Positions 19,168 through 26,964 of a stretch of 64,000 nucleotides of DNA are shown here, piece by piece. Position numbers and translations under genes: made by a program. Within the stretch, counting starts at the first letter, position 1; every line of letters begins with the position of its first letter. The notes below the pieces were generated by a model, which searched no databases, was not told where the DNA came from, and was given only the letters and a program-made list of their open reading frames with translations. Source of the DNA: Paludibacteraceae bacterium (GTDB taxonomy: Bacteria; Bacteroidota; Bacteroidia; Bacteroidales; Paludibacteraceae); contig JAKSKZ010000010.1 of the NCBI GenBank assembly GCA_024401475.1, forward strand, positions 1-64,000, written 5' to 3'.

Positions 19168-19815
19168 TTAAAGTTCTTGTAAGTAAGAGTTGTGGCAACG
19201 TTCCCAATCTACCGTTGTTGATGGCCCATGTCCGGGGTAGAGGATGGTCTCTTTCGGCAATGAGAGAATGTTCTTCCGAAGGTTGTCTATCAGTTGTTGG
19301 TAGTCGCCTCCGGGTAAGTCGGTTCGACCGATGCTGCCTTTGAATATGGAATCTCCGACAAAAACAATGCCTTCTTTTCTCTCATAGAAGAGAAGTCCGC
19401 CCATAGAATGTCCAGGATTCTCTAAAACTTCCAATTCTACCTCTCCTAATTTTACGATGTCTCCGGATTTCAGATAGCCTCCTAATCTTGAAGGCTCAAC
19501 AAAGTTGGGCTCTAAGCCGAATGCTGCGGCGTAATCTCTAATACGCTCCAATAGAGGTTCGTCTTTTTGAGAAGCTTCAGTCGCTATTCCGAATTTTTTG
19601 TTGAGAAAGTAGCAACCGAAGGCATGGTCGAGATGAAGATGTGTGTTTATGACACGTTTAAGCATCAACCCATTTTCTGTAATGTAGTTGGCCAGTTCTT
19701 CTTTTTCTCTTTGCTCCAAACATCCAGGATCGATGATTAGGCACTCTTTAACTTGATTGATAACCAAGTAAGTGTTTTCTTGAAAAGGATTGAATATGAA
19801 TTTCTTAATCTCCAT
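19168..19815 (-). CDS. Metallo-beta-lactamase fold hydrolase, glyoxalase II-like
   Basis: A 215-residue protein with the binuclear metal site: THLHLDHAFG (HxHxDH), 'ENPGHSMGG', 'FVGDSIFKGSIGRTD' and 'LYPGHGPSTT'. The spacing fits YcbL/GloB-like hydrolases acting on thioesters such as S-lactoylglutathione or related thiols. It is 20 bases after pcm on the minus strand, the last gene of an rsmG-pcm-hydrolase run. Confidence 0.85.
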   Translation of the reverse strand: MEIKKFIFNPFQENTYLVINQVKECLIIDPGCLEQREKEELANYITENGLMLKRVINTHLHLDHAFGCYFLNKKFGIATEASQKDEPLLERIRDYAAAFGLEPNFVEPSRLGGYLKSGDIVKLGEVELEVLENPGHSMGGLLFYERKEGIVFVGDSIFKGSIGRTDLPGGDYQQLIDNLRKNILSLPKETILYPGHGPSTTVDWERCHNSYLQEL

Positions 19816-19835
19816 CTTAAAGCCGTTTTGTCGTT

Positions 19836-20573
19836 TTATTCTCTATTGATTCCCTTTAGCATTGGTACGAATGCGCAAGGGCCGCAGTCCATCTTCTCAA
19901 AATCTGTTTCAGAGAGCCTTCTGATTCGATAGAGTCTTTTTTGTTCGCCTTCTCCGAAGGGAAGCGCCATGATGCCGCCTATTTTTAACTGTCTTAGTAG
20001 TTTGTTTGGTATTTCGCTTGCTCCAGCGGTCACCATGATTTTGTCAAACGGAGCTTCACTTAACAGACCTTCAAACCCATCTTTTAGGAGGCAAGTGGCT
20101 TGGTAACCGTTTTTTTCCAAAATCTCCTTTGTTTTATTGTAGAGCGCTTCTTGTCTCTCTAACGAGAAGAGTTTGCATCCACATTCCAATAAAACTGCAG
20201 ATTGGTAGCCAGATCCTGTGCCGATTTCTAAAACTTTGTCATTCTTTTGAATGTCAAGTATTTCCGTCTCTTTGGCAACCGTGAAAGGCTGTGATATGGT
20301 TTGGCCGGTTCCAATAGGAAAGGCCTTGTCTTCGTAGGCCAATTCAGACAAAGAAGTTGGCATGAAAAATTGGCGAGGAACTTTCCCCAATGCATCTAAT
20401 ACAAGTTGCGAGGTGATGCCCTTTTTCTTGAGTAGTTCCACTAATTTTTTTCTTCTTGCAATGTACTTGCTATCTTCTTTTTGAGGGAAAATATCATCGA
20501 TTGCCGTTCTCTTTTTTAATTCATTGAGAGAGCGGGAGGATACATTTTGCACGAAGTTGACCAGATTTGTCAT
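19836..20573 (-). CDS. pcm: Protein-L-isoaspartate O-methyltransferase
   Basis: A 245-residue repair enzyme that methylates isoaspartyl sites. 'PRQFFMPTSLSELAYEDKAF' and 'PIGTGQTISQPFTVA' form the substrate loop. 'VLEIGTGSGYQSAVL' is the SAM motif. An extra 35 residues at the N-terminus are lysine-rich. It stands between rsmG and the hydrolase gene on one likely transcript. Confidence 0.93.
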   Translation of the reverse strand: MTNLVNFVQNVSSRSLNELKKRTAIDDIFPQKEDSKYIARRKKLVELLKKKGITSQLVLDALGKVPRQFFMPTSLSELAYEDKAFPIGTGQTISQPFTVAKETEILDIQKNDKVLEIGTGSGYQSAVLLECGCKLFSLERQEALYNKTKEILEKNGYQATCLLKDGFEGLLSEAPFDKIMVTAGASEIPNKLLRQLKIGGIMALPFGEGEQKRLYRIRRLSETDFEKMDCGPCAFVPMLKGINRE

Positions 20574-20614
20574 GTCTTGTTTCTTATTTGTTGTTGATTG
20601 GAGTGGTGTTTGTT

Positions 20615-21238
20615 TTATAAAGGCATGTAAATAAGTTTCTTCGTTTCGAAGAACTCTTCTTTAAAGATAGTGTCCAAGTCGATGGAATCGGCTTTTTTAG
20701 CAAAAGGTTTTAACTCTTCCGCGAGTTCTCCGCCTTTTAGGCAAATGATTCCGTTCGGATAACTATTCTTTTGGTCTTTTGCTTGGATGTTCTTTTGACA
20801 AAGTTTGACCAAGTCGCCGAAGGGCATAACTGCGCGGCTGACAATGAAATCGAACTTGCCTTTTTCCTCCTCAACGCGACAATGTCTGAACGTCACGTTT
20901 TTAAGTCCTATTGCAGCTGAAATTTCCGAAGCGACTTTAATCTTTTTACCGATGGAATCGACTAAATGGAATTGCACGTTAGGAAAAAGAATTGCCAATG
21001 GCACACCAGGAAATCCCCCACCTGTGCCGACGTCCATAACGTTGGAACCATCTTTGAAATTGATGAATTTTCCGATGGCCAAAGAGTGGAGTACATGGTG
21101 CTCGTATAAATTTTCAATGTCCTTGCGGGAGATGACGTTTATCTTACTATTCCAATCGAAATAGAGGTCATAAAGAGCGGCAAATTGTTGCTTTTGCTCT
21201 TCTGTCAAGTCGTTGAAATATTTTAAAATTATATCCAT
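20615..21238 (-). CDS. rsmG: 16S rRNA (guanine-527-N7)-methyltransferase RsmG
   Basis: A 207-residue protein. 'WNSKINVISRKDIENLYEHHVLHSL' and 'NVMDVGTGGGFPGVPLAI' (SAM motif) are diagnostic, as is 'FIVSRAV-PFGDLVK'. It modifies 16S rRNA near the 530 loop. First of the three-gene minus-strand run. Confidence 0.95.
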   Translation of the reverse strand: MDIILKYFNDLTEEQKQQFAALYDLYFDWNSKINVISRKDIENLYEHHVLHSLAIGKFINFKDGSNVMDVGTGGGFPGVPLAILFPNVQFHLVDSIGKKIKVASEISAAIGLKNVTFRHCRVEEEKGKFDFIVSRAVMPFGDLVKLCQKNIQAKDQKNSYPNGIICLKGGELAEELKPFAKKADSIDLDTIFKEEFFETKKLIYMPL

Positions 21239-21488
21239 ATATAATCTCTTTTTTTATCGATTTGAACGTAGAGTAGGAGCGAATTGCCACCATTCCCCAA
21301 ATCGGATGATGGCAGTACCTAATCTGTTGATTTTAAAGTATGTGTTGTATTAACTCGTTGATAGTTAATGATATAATATGTTTTATTGCAGAATCTTAGG
21401 CTTAAAAAGATTCTCTGTTGGATGTCATCCTTCACTACTTGCAAAGGTACGCCGATGAAATGAATTTCACAAGTAGAAAAAAACTCAA

Positions 21489-22319
21489 TTAATCGACAAT
21501 TTTTGTTATGGGAGACTCCTCTTTCAATAGAAGAGTTAGTTCGTCGTAAGGAAGAAAAACTTTGATTGCGCCCAATGTCAGGCAGGCAATCTCAGATGGA
21601 TTGTAAACGAATGTGATGCCATCTTTATCAATGCAGAAGTTGTTGACTGGCTTTATTTCTCCCAAATCAAGGAACCCGATTTCCTCCAATTGTCGATCTT
21701 CCTCCAAATGGTTGTCGGCCATTAATTTTTGTATGATAAAAGAGGAAAGCATATCTTCGGAATCTTCGATGAAAAGGTCGTTATATTTCAAATCATTACC
21801 CGTTTGGAGGTCGAAATTGTTGTAGTAAAGGAATTTTATGCCATGCGAACCTCCATAATGGGAAGAGTCTGCAGTGAGAATGGATATGATGCCGTCTTGG
21901 TTGAATACGACACTTTGCGTTGTCTCTTGGTATGAGTTGGAGAGGCAGTCGCCATCTTCCAATTGAGGGTTGTTTTGTAATTCAGTAATTCTTGTCTTGT
22001 GTTCGGTGATGATGTTTTCTACCATCTTCTCCATTTCACTTTCTGGCGAATTGGTCGCTTTTTCGCCCAATACGGATTGAACGACAGATAGCTGTATTCG
22101 TTCCAAAATGGATTTGTTTGGGTAGTCGGTTGGGTATTCCATTTTTAGTGAGATAAATATGGAAGGCAAGATGGAGTCGCCCTTAAAATCTTTTTGCAAG
22201 GTGTATGTCTTGAATTTTATGGGGTTGGCAATGTTTCCCTTCTCCTTTTGTGTACAAGAGAAGAAAGAGAAGGCGAAAGCCAACAGTGCAGAGAATAGGG
22301 CTACTTTTTTTGTATTCAT
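21489..22319 (-). CDS. DUF3298 (RsiV/PdaC-like) lipoprotein
   Basis: A 276-residue lipoprotein with a signal ending FSFFSC (Cys22). The C-terminal part 'GGSHGIKFLYYNNFDLQTG' followed by 'LKYNDLF' and 'FLPYDEL' matches DUF3298, the domain next to PdaC/RsiV-type DUF4163. Some relatives bind lysozyme or act in peptidoglycan processing; for this protein the role is unknown. It is a single minus-strand gene, divergent from the PqqD-like locus. Confidence 0.8.
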   Translation of the reverse strand: MNTKKVALFSALLAFAFSFFSCTQKEKGNIANPIKFKTYTLQKDFKGDSILPSIFISLKMEYPTDYPNKSILERIQLSVVQSVLGEKATNSPESEMEKMVENIITEHKTRITELQNNPQLEDGDCLSNSYQETTQSVVFNQDGIISILTADSSHYGGSHGIKFLYYNNFDLQTGNDLKYNDLFIEDSEDMLSSFIIQKLMADNHLEEDRQLEEIGFLDLGEIKPVNNFCIDKDGITFVYNPSEIACLTLGAIKVFLPYDELTLLLKEESPITKIVD

Positions 22320-22562
22320 CGTTCATCGAATTTATTAGGCAAATGTATATAATAAAGATGATATTTCACAAGGCGAGGTGCGTCGCTTTTGGGATTATCC
22401 ATCAATATTTCGTTATCTATTTAATCTATAATGCCTTAATTTTAGTTCATGAATATCTCTGTTGATATTTCATGAGGAATCCATTTGTTCCTTTATTTGT
22501 ACATTTGCTCTTTGATAAGTGGCTATTTGTTGAAATCTATTTTACATTAACAATATGTGATA

Positions 22563-22570
22563 TATCTTTG
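22563..22570 (+). promoter_or_regulatory. Possible -7 box of the PqqD/ATP-grasp/decarboxylase operon
   Basis: TATCTTTG fits the TAnnTTTG consensus 27 bases before the likely ATG. No TTTG stands at the right distance upstream (nearest is at 22526), so the call is weak. Confidence 0.4.
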
Positions 22571-22596
22571 TATAGAAGAAGTTTGGGACTTTGAGT

Positions 22597-22842
22597 ATGA
22601 AGATGAATGACAACATAGCAATAAGTCAATCTGGGTATGTTTTTAATCCTCAGACGGGCGAGAGTTTCTCCTTGAATCCAACAGCGATAGAGGTGATAAA
22701 ACTATTGCAAGAAGGAAAGAGTAGGGATGAAATTGCGGTTGAGATGACATCTCGTTATGATATTTCAATCTCTTCGTTTCTTTGTGATTTGGATGATTTC
22801 TTGCATTTGTTGCAACAATATGATATGATGGCGAATGAGTAA
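22597..22842 (+). CDS. PqqD-like (RRE-type) small protein
   Basis: An 81-residue protein (ATG at 22597, or at 22603; an upstream TTG is less likely). The winged-helix layout and 'SGYVFNPQTGESFSLNPTAI' followed by 'EVIKLLQEGKSRDEIA' are typical of stand-alone PqqD proteins, which bind leader peptides in RiPP pathways. Its end overlaps the ATP-grasp start by 8 bases, so the two are translationally coupled. No precursor peptide or radical-SAM gene was found nearby, so a role outside classical RiPPs is possible. Confidence 0.75.
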   Translation: MKMNDNIAISQSGYVFNPQTGESFSLNPTAIEVIKLLQEGKSRDEIAVEMTSRYDISISSFLCDLDDFLHLLQQYDMMANE

Positions 22843-23884
22843 ACCTTTCTATACGATTGCCGTGACAGGCTTGAATGCGGTGGATAATCCAGGACCGGGA
22901 GTTCCAGTTATCCGAAGTTTGAAGGAGGCACGCTCTTTCGATTGTCGTATTGTCGGCTTTTGTTACGAGATGTTGGAACCGGGGGCTTATATGAAAGACC
23001 TTGTGGATGTTTGTTATCAAGTGCCATATCCAAGTGCAGGAACGGAACTTCTTTTGGCTCGTTTAAAACAAATTCAGGAGAAGGAGCATATTGATGTGGT
23101 CATACCAAATTTTGATGCTGAGCTGTTTTCGTATGTTAAACTTCGTTCGGAGTTGCTCAATATGGGAATTCACTTGTTTCTACCATCGTATGAGCAGTTC
23201 GAGGCAAGGCAAAAGTATAATTTGGCCGATTTTTGTTCATCCTGTGGTATGAATGTCCCTCGCTCCTACAATTGCATTTCACCAGAAGCCTTTTTTAAAG
23301 AAGGGTGGAAATTCCCCGTGGTTTTGAAAGGAAAGTATTACGAGGCCTATATTGTCTCAGACAAAGAACAGTTTCTTTCTGTTTTTTCGCGCATTGTGGC
23401 TACATGGGGAGGCCCTGCCATTGTTCAGGAGTTCATAGAAGGAAGTGAATTTAATCTGATAGGTTGTTGCGATGTCGAAGGCCAATTGTTGGCCGCTGTT
23501 CCGATGCGGAAACAGTATATAACGGAAAAAGGGAAAGCTTGGGCTGGCGTGACCATTAAGGATGGACATATCATGGATTTGGCCCAAAAGTTTGTCGCAG
23601 GCGGAAAGTGGTGCGGAGCTTTTGAATTGGAACTCATTAAAGCGAAAGACGGTCGGCTATATCTCTTGGAAGTAAATCCCCGCATTCCAGCGTGGGTTTA
23701 TCTTTCAACGGCGGCAGGTGTGAATATTCCAGAGATGTTGGTGAATTGTTCTATGGGAAATCCTGTGGCACCATTGCTGGACTATGAGGTTGGAAAGATG
23801 TTCATTCGATATTCATGGGATATGGTGGTGGATCAGTCGGAATTTGCAGAGTTTTCCGTTACGGGAGAAAAACATAATCGTTGA
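22835..23884 (+). CDS. ATP-grasp ligase of unknown substrate
   Basis: A 349-residue protein. The N-terminal 'IAVTGLNAVDNPGPGVPVIR' part is a pre-ATP-grasp Rossmann-like domain. 'FPVVLKGKYYEAY' and 'PAIVQEFIEGSEFNL' bind ATP, and 'LYLLEVNPRIPAW' carries the Glu-x-Asn metal site. The architecture resembles carbamoyl-phosphate-synthase-like peptide or amino acid ligases. It is coupled to the PqqD-like gene upstream and lies 6 bases before the decarboxylase, so the three form one biosynthetic unit. The acceptor molecule is unknown. Confidence 0.8.
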   Translation: MSKPFYTIAVTGLNAVDNPGPGVPVIRSLKEARSFDCRIVGFCYEMLEPGAYMKDLVDVCYQVPYPSAGTELLLARLKQIQEKEHIDVVIPNFDAELFSYVKLRSELLNMGIHLFLPSYEQFEARQKYNLADFCSSCGMNVPRSYNCISPEAFFKEGWKFPVVLKGKYYEAYIVSDKEQFLSVFSRIVATWGGPAIVQEFIEGSEFNLIGCCDVEGQLLAAVPMRKQYITEKGKAWAGVTIKDGHIMDLAQKFVAGGKWCGAFELELIKAKDGRLYLLEVNPRIPAWVYLSTAAGVNIPEMLVNCSMGNPVAPLLDYEVGKMFIRYSWDMVVDQSEFAEFSVTGEKHNR

Positions 23885-23890
23885 TATATT

Positions 23891-25231
23891 GTGATTTATA
23901 TGGAAAAACAAAGATATGAAAGACCTTTGATCAAGCCGATAAAAGCGATGCTTCCTGGCAAGGTGGGGACGGATGCCTATCTCTCTCCGGTTTTGGATAT
24001 TGATGGTGTGTCGGTTGATCGTCTGATGCGAGATTTCGGTTCGCCATTGTTTGTTTTTTCCGAACAAAAGATTCATTCGAATATTCAGTCTGCCAAACGA
24101 GCTTTCTCCACTCGTTATCCCAAAGTGCAGTTTGCATGGTCTTATAAGACGAACTATTTGGATGGTGTTTGTAAAATATTTCATGAAGAGGGCTCGTGGG
24201 CGGAGGTTGTCTCTGGTTTTGAGTTGGAGAAGGCTTTGCAAAATGGAGTGGATGGTTCGCATATTTTATTCAATGGCCCTTCGAAGACGAAAGAGGATTT
24301 GCAGAAGGCAGTTCGCTTGGGAGTTTATATCCATATTGATAATTTAGACGAATTATACCTTTTGTCGGAAGTGGCGGATGAGGAATCAGAACGACCTAAG
24401 GTTGCCGTTCGCGTGAATTTGGATGCGGGTTTAAGCCAACAGTGGGATCGTTTCGGTTTTAATTATGAGAATGGGCAGGCGTGGGACACTCTTTCTAAAA
24501 TAGTAGAGATGGGCAAGTTGGATTTGAAAGGAATTCATTGTCATATAGGAACCTTTATTTTATCGACAAAAGCGTATGCCGTGGCTGCGGAAAAAATGGC
24601 CCGTTTGGCTTTGGAAGTTTTTCAAAAGTTGAGGGTTCGTCTGGAATATATAGATTTGGGCGGAGGCTTTGCCTCTCATAATACGTTAAAGGCATCTTAT
24701 TTAGGCGGTCCTGATGTGGCACCTTCGTTTGATGACTATGCTGAGGCTGTGGCTTCGGCGATTTATAAGGTGCCTTTCAAAACATCGGAACTTCCCATGC
24801 TGATTTTGGAGACGGGTAGGGCGTTGATAGATGATGCGGGATATCTGCTCTCAACGGTTCTTTCAAATAAACGCTCGGCAACAGGCCGTCGTTATACGGT
24901 GATTGATGCGGGTGTGAATTTATTATTCACCTCGTTTTGGTATGATCATAAGATTTCTCCTGCTCAGCCATATTCCAAATATTTTGAGGATGTTACTCTT
25001 TTTGGACCTCTTTGCATGAATATTGATATGATTCGAGAATTTGTGTGCCTTCCTCTTTTGAATAGGGGTGACCATCTTGTCATTCATAATGTGGGAGCCT
25101 ATAATGTGACTCAATGGATGCAGTTTATCACTCTCCGCCCTAATGTGATTATGGTGAAAAGAGATGGTGATTGTTCGATTCTGCATGAGGCGGAGACTCT
25201 TTCTGACATTAAAAGAAAAGAATGTTTGTGA
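23891..25231 (+). CDS. Fold-type III PLP decarboxylase (diaminopimelate decarboxylase-like)
   Basis: A 446-residue enzyme. PLP-binding Lys86 lies in FAWSYKTNYL, 'GIHCHIGTFI' and 'YIDLGGGFASHN' hold the phosphate, and 'LILETGRALIDDAG' is typical of LysA-like enzymes. In the partner-subunit motif, normally C-E-S-x-D, this protein reads FGPLCMNIDMI: the Cys and Asp stay but Glu-Ser are replaced. The 'GAYN' near the end is kept. It likely decarboxylates an amino acid or an amino-acid adduct made by the ATP-grasp ligase; it is probably not the housekeeping LysA. Confidence 0.8.
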   Translation: MIYMEKQRYERPLIKPIKAMLPGKVGTDAYLSPVLDIDGVSVDRLMRDFGSPLFVFSEQKIHSNIQSAKRAFSTRYPKVQFAWSYKTNYLDGVCKIFHEEGSWAEVVSGFELEKALQNGVDGSHILFNGPSKTKEDLQKAVRLGVYIHIDNLDELYLLSEVADEESERPKVAVRVNLDAGLSQQWDRFGFNYENGQAWDTLSKIVEMGKLDLKGIHCHIGTFILSTKAYAVAAEKMARLALEVFQKLRVRLEYIDLGGGFASHNTLKASYLGGPDVAPSFDDYAEAVASAIYKVPFKTSELPMLILETGRALIDDAGYLLSTVLSNKRSATGRRYTVIDAGVNLLFTSFWYDHKISPAQPYSKYFEDVTLFGPLCMNIDMIREFVCLPLLNRGDHLVIHNVGAYNVTQWMQFITLRPNVIMVKRDGDCSILHEAETLSDIKRKECL

Positions 25232-25307
25232 TAAAAACAGTTGTTTCTCCCGTGTGAAATTTTTGCTATCTGATACTTATTTGATTTTCTGTTTTCGAAA
25301 AATAAAC

Positions 25308-25315
25308 TATTTTTG
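25308..25315 (+). promoter_or_regulatory. Possible promoter before the WG-repeat gene
   Basis: TATTTTTG fits the -7 consensus; the -33 region (TTTT near 25285) is weak. The 221-base gap after the decarboxylase supports a separate or additional start here, with a leader of about 130 bases. Confidence 0.4.
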
Positions 25316-25452
25316 TAAAATGAATTTGCAATGAATGCCATGAAACTACAACTCTGTTTTAACTTTTGAAAGGGATATTAGAATTTGGTTAATGGCATAA
25401 TTTGTTGTGTGATAATTTATTTGAGGTATATGTTGATTTATTCATATATTGA

Positions 25453-26937
25453 ATGAACAAAAAAATAGGGATTATGAGAAACATTGGTGCGATTATCATA
25501 TTGATGATGTGTAGTTGGGTAAATTCGCAAGCAATATCAAAAAAGCAATTGTTTTTACTGAATGAGAATATAGGTGGTTATACGATTATGCCGTTTGGTG
25601 CCGAGTATGCAGCTGTAAAGAACGCATCTGGCAAATATGGTTTGATTGATAAAGATGGCACTTTGGTTCATTCGTATGAATATGATACGATTGCCATGTC
25701 TCCTGACTATATCAATTTGATAAAAAAAGGTAAATCTATTTTATTGAATTCAAAAGGCGAGTTCTTATTGGACTCTATCCAATATGCACAAATTCAGTTG
25801 GAGAATGGTTTTGCCCATGTAATCAACCATCAAGGGAAGCATGGTTATTATGGCAAGAACTTCAACATGGTTTTGCCTAGCAATTATAGCGAGTCAGACT
25901 TTAAATTTTATGCACTTCCTAATTTGGATTGTGCCTTTGCTATCAAAAATGCAGAGGGCAAGTGGGCGATTAGATATCCTAAAACAGGTTGGGAGTCAGA
26001 ATATGTATACGAGAAGGCTCCAAGACAGATAGAAGGCCAATACTTGTATGTTTATCGTCAAGGGCTCTATTCTGTGTTCGATTGCTTGTCTCAACGAGAA
26101 ATATTGCCATATAGGGATAATATCACTTCGTGTTCTTTTTGGAACAACGATGTTAATTTTTTCATCTCTTTGAATGCGAAAGATTCTTTGCAGCATATTT
26201 ATAATTCTGATGGAAAGCATGTTACAGTACTTCCTTCTACAGAGTATTGTTATTGGAAAAACAAATATGTTGTGGTCAGCAAGGGTGGAAACGAAAAGAA
26301 TATACCTTTGAAGATGTTAAGTAAAATCGGAAAGGATGTTCGCATTTTGAAGGTTACGGACAATTTGTGCTGGCAATATAAAAATGACAAATGGACTTTT
26401 AAAACTACTAACGGAAAGCGTTTGGCAGGCCCTTTTGATGAATTTGATTTCTTGAATCAAGGCGATGAAAATGAATTGTTTATAGTTGGTAATGAAGGCA
26501 AGTATGGAGTGGTGAATATGAAGGGTAAGCTTATCATTCCGATTCAATATGCAGCCATTCAAATTTATCATAATGGAAACATAAAAGTTTTCAATGAATA
26601 CGATGCGTCTGATCCTGACCATACGAAGAATAAGTTTAAATTCTATACAAGAGCAGGAAAGCAAATGAAGGGTGATGTTTTGTCTTTCGATCCATTTGTG
26701 GACTCTTGTGCTTCTCATAAAGAAGATTGGGAAACTCTTGATTATCAATGGTTCCAAAATGCAGATGGAAAATATGGCTTTTGTAGAATGAAGGATATGA
26801 AAGTGATAGTGCCGTTTGTGTGTGATGATTTTGGTTCTTTGTTTTCGAACGGCATGGCTGTTGCTATATACGAAGGTCGTCGCTACTACATTAATGAAAA
26901 GGGCGAGGGACTTCCTGCTAGTGCTTACAAGAAATGA
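25453..26937 (+). CDS. Secreted WG-repeat protein
   Basis: A 494-residue protein. A signal peptide ends near residue 27 (start may also be the ATG at 25474). It holds several WG-type beta repeats, such as 'ASGKYGLIDKDGTLVHSYEYD', 'EGKYGVVNMKGKLIIPIQYA' and 'ADGKYGFCRMKDMKVIVPF'. These fold as antiparallel blades and probably bind a ligand or partner. It is 27 bases before the urea-transporter fusion, on the same strand. Confidence 0.82.
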   Translation: MNKKIGIMRNIGAIIILMMCSWVNSQAISKKQLFLLNENIGGYTIMPFGAEYAAVKNASGKYGLIDKDGTLVHSYEYDTIAMSPDYINLIKKGKSILLNSKGEFLLDSIQYAQIQLENGFAHVINHQGKHGYYGKNFNMVLPSNYSESDFKFYALPNLDCAFAIKNAEGKWAIRYPKTGWESEYVYEKAPRQIEGQYLYVYRQGLYSVFDCLSQREILPYRDNITSCSFWNNDVNFFISLNAKDSLQHIYNSDGKHVTVLPSTEYCYWKNKYVVVSKGGNEKNIPLKMLSKIGKDVRILKVTDNLCWQYKNDKWTFKTTNGKRLAGPFDEFDFLNQGDENELFIVGNEGKYGVVNMKGKLIIPIQYAAIQIYHNGNIKVFNEYDASDPDHTKNKFKFYTRAGKQMKGDVLSFDPFVDSCASHKEDWETLDYQWFQNADGKYGFCRMKDMKVIVPFVCDDFGSLFSNGMAVAIYEGRRYYINEKGEGLPASAYKK

Positions 26938-26964
26938 ACCTTGGAATGTTTGTCAGATTAGTTT

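Noticed and set aside
25332..25370. Twelve-residue frame (MNAMKLQLCFNF) between decarboxylase and WG gene, considered as RiPP precursor
   Set aside because: Too short, no leader-like part, and no sign of conservation can be seen from one sequence.
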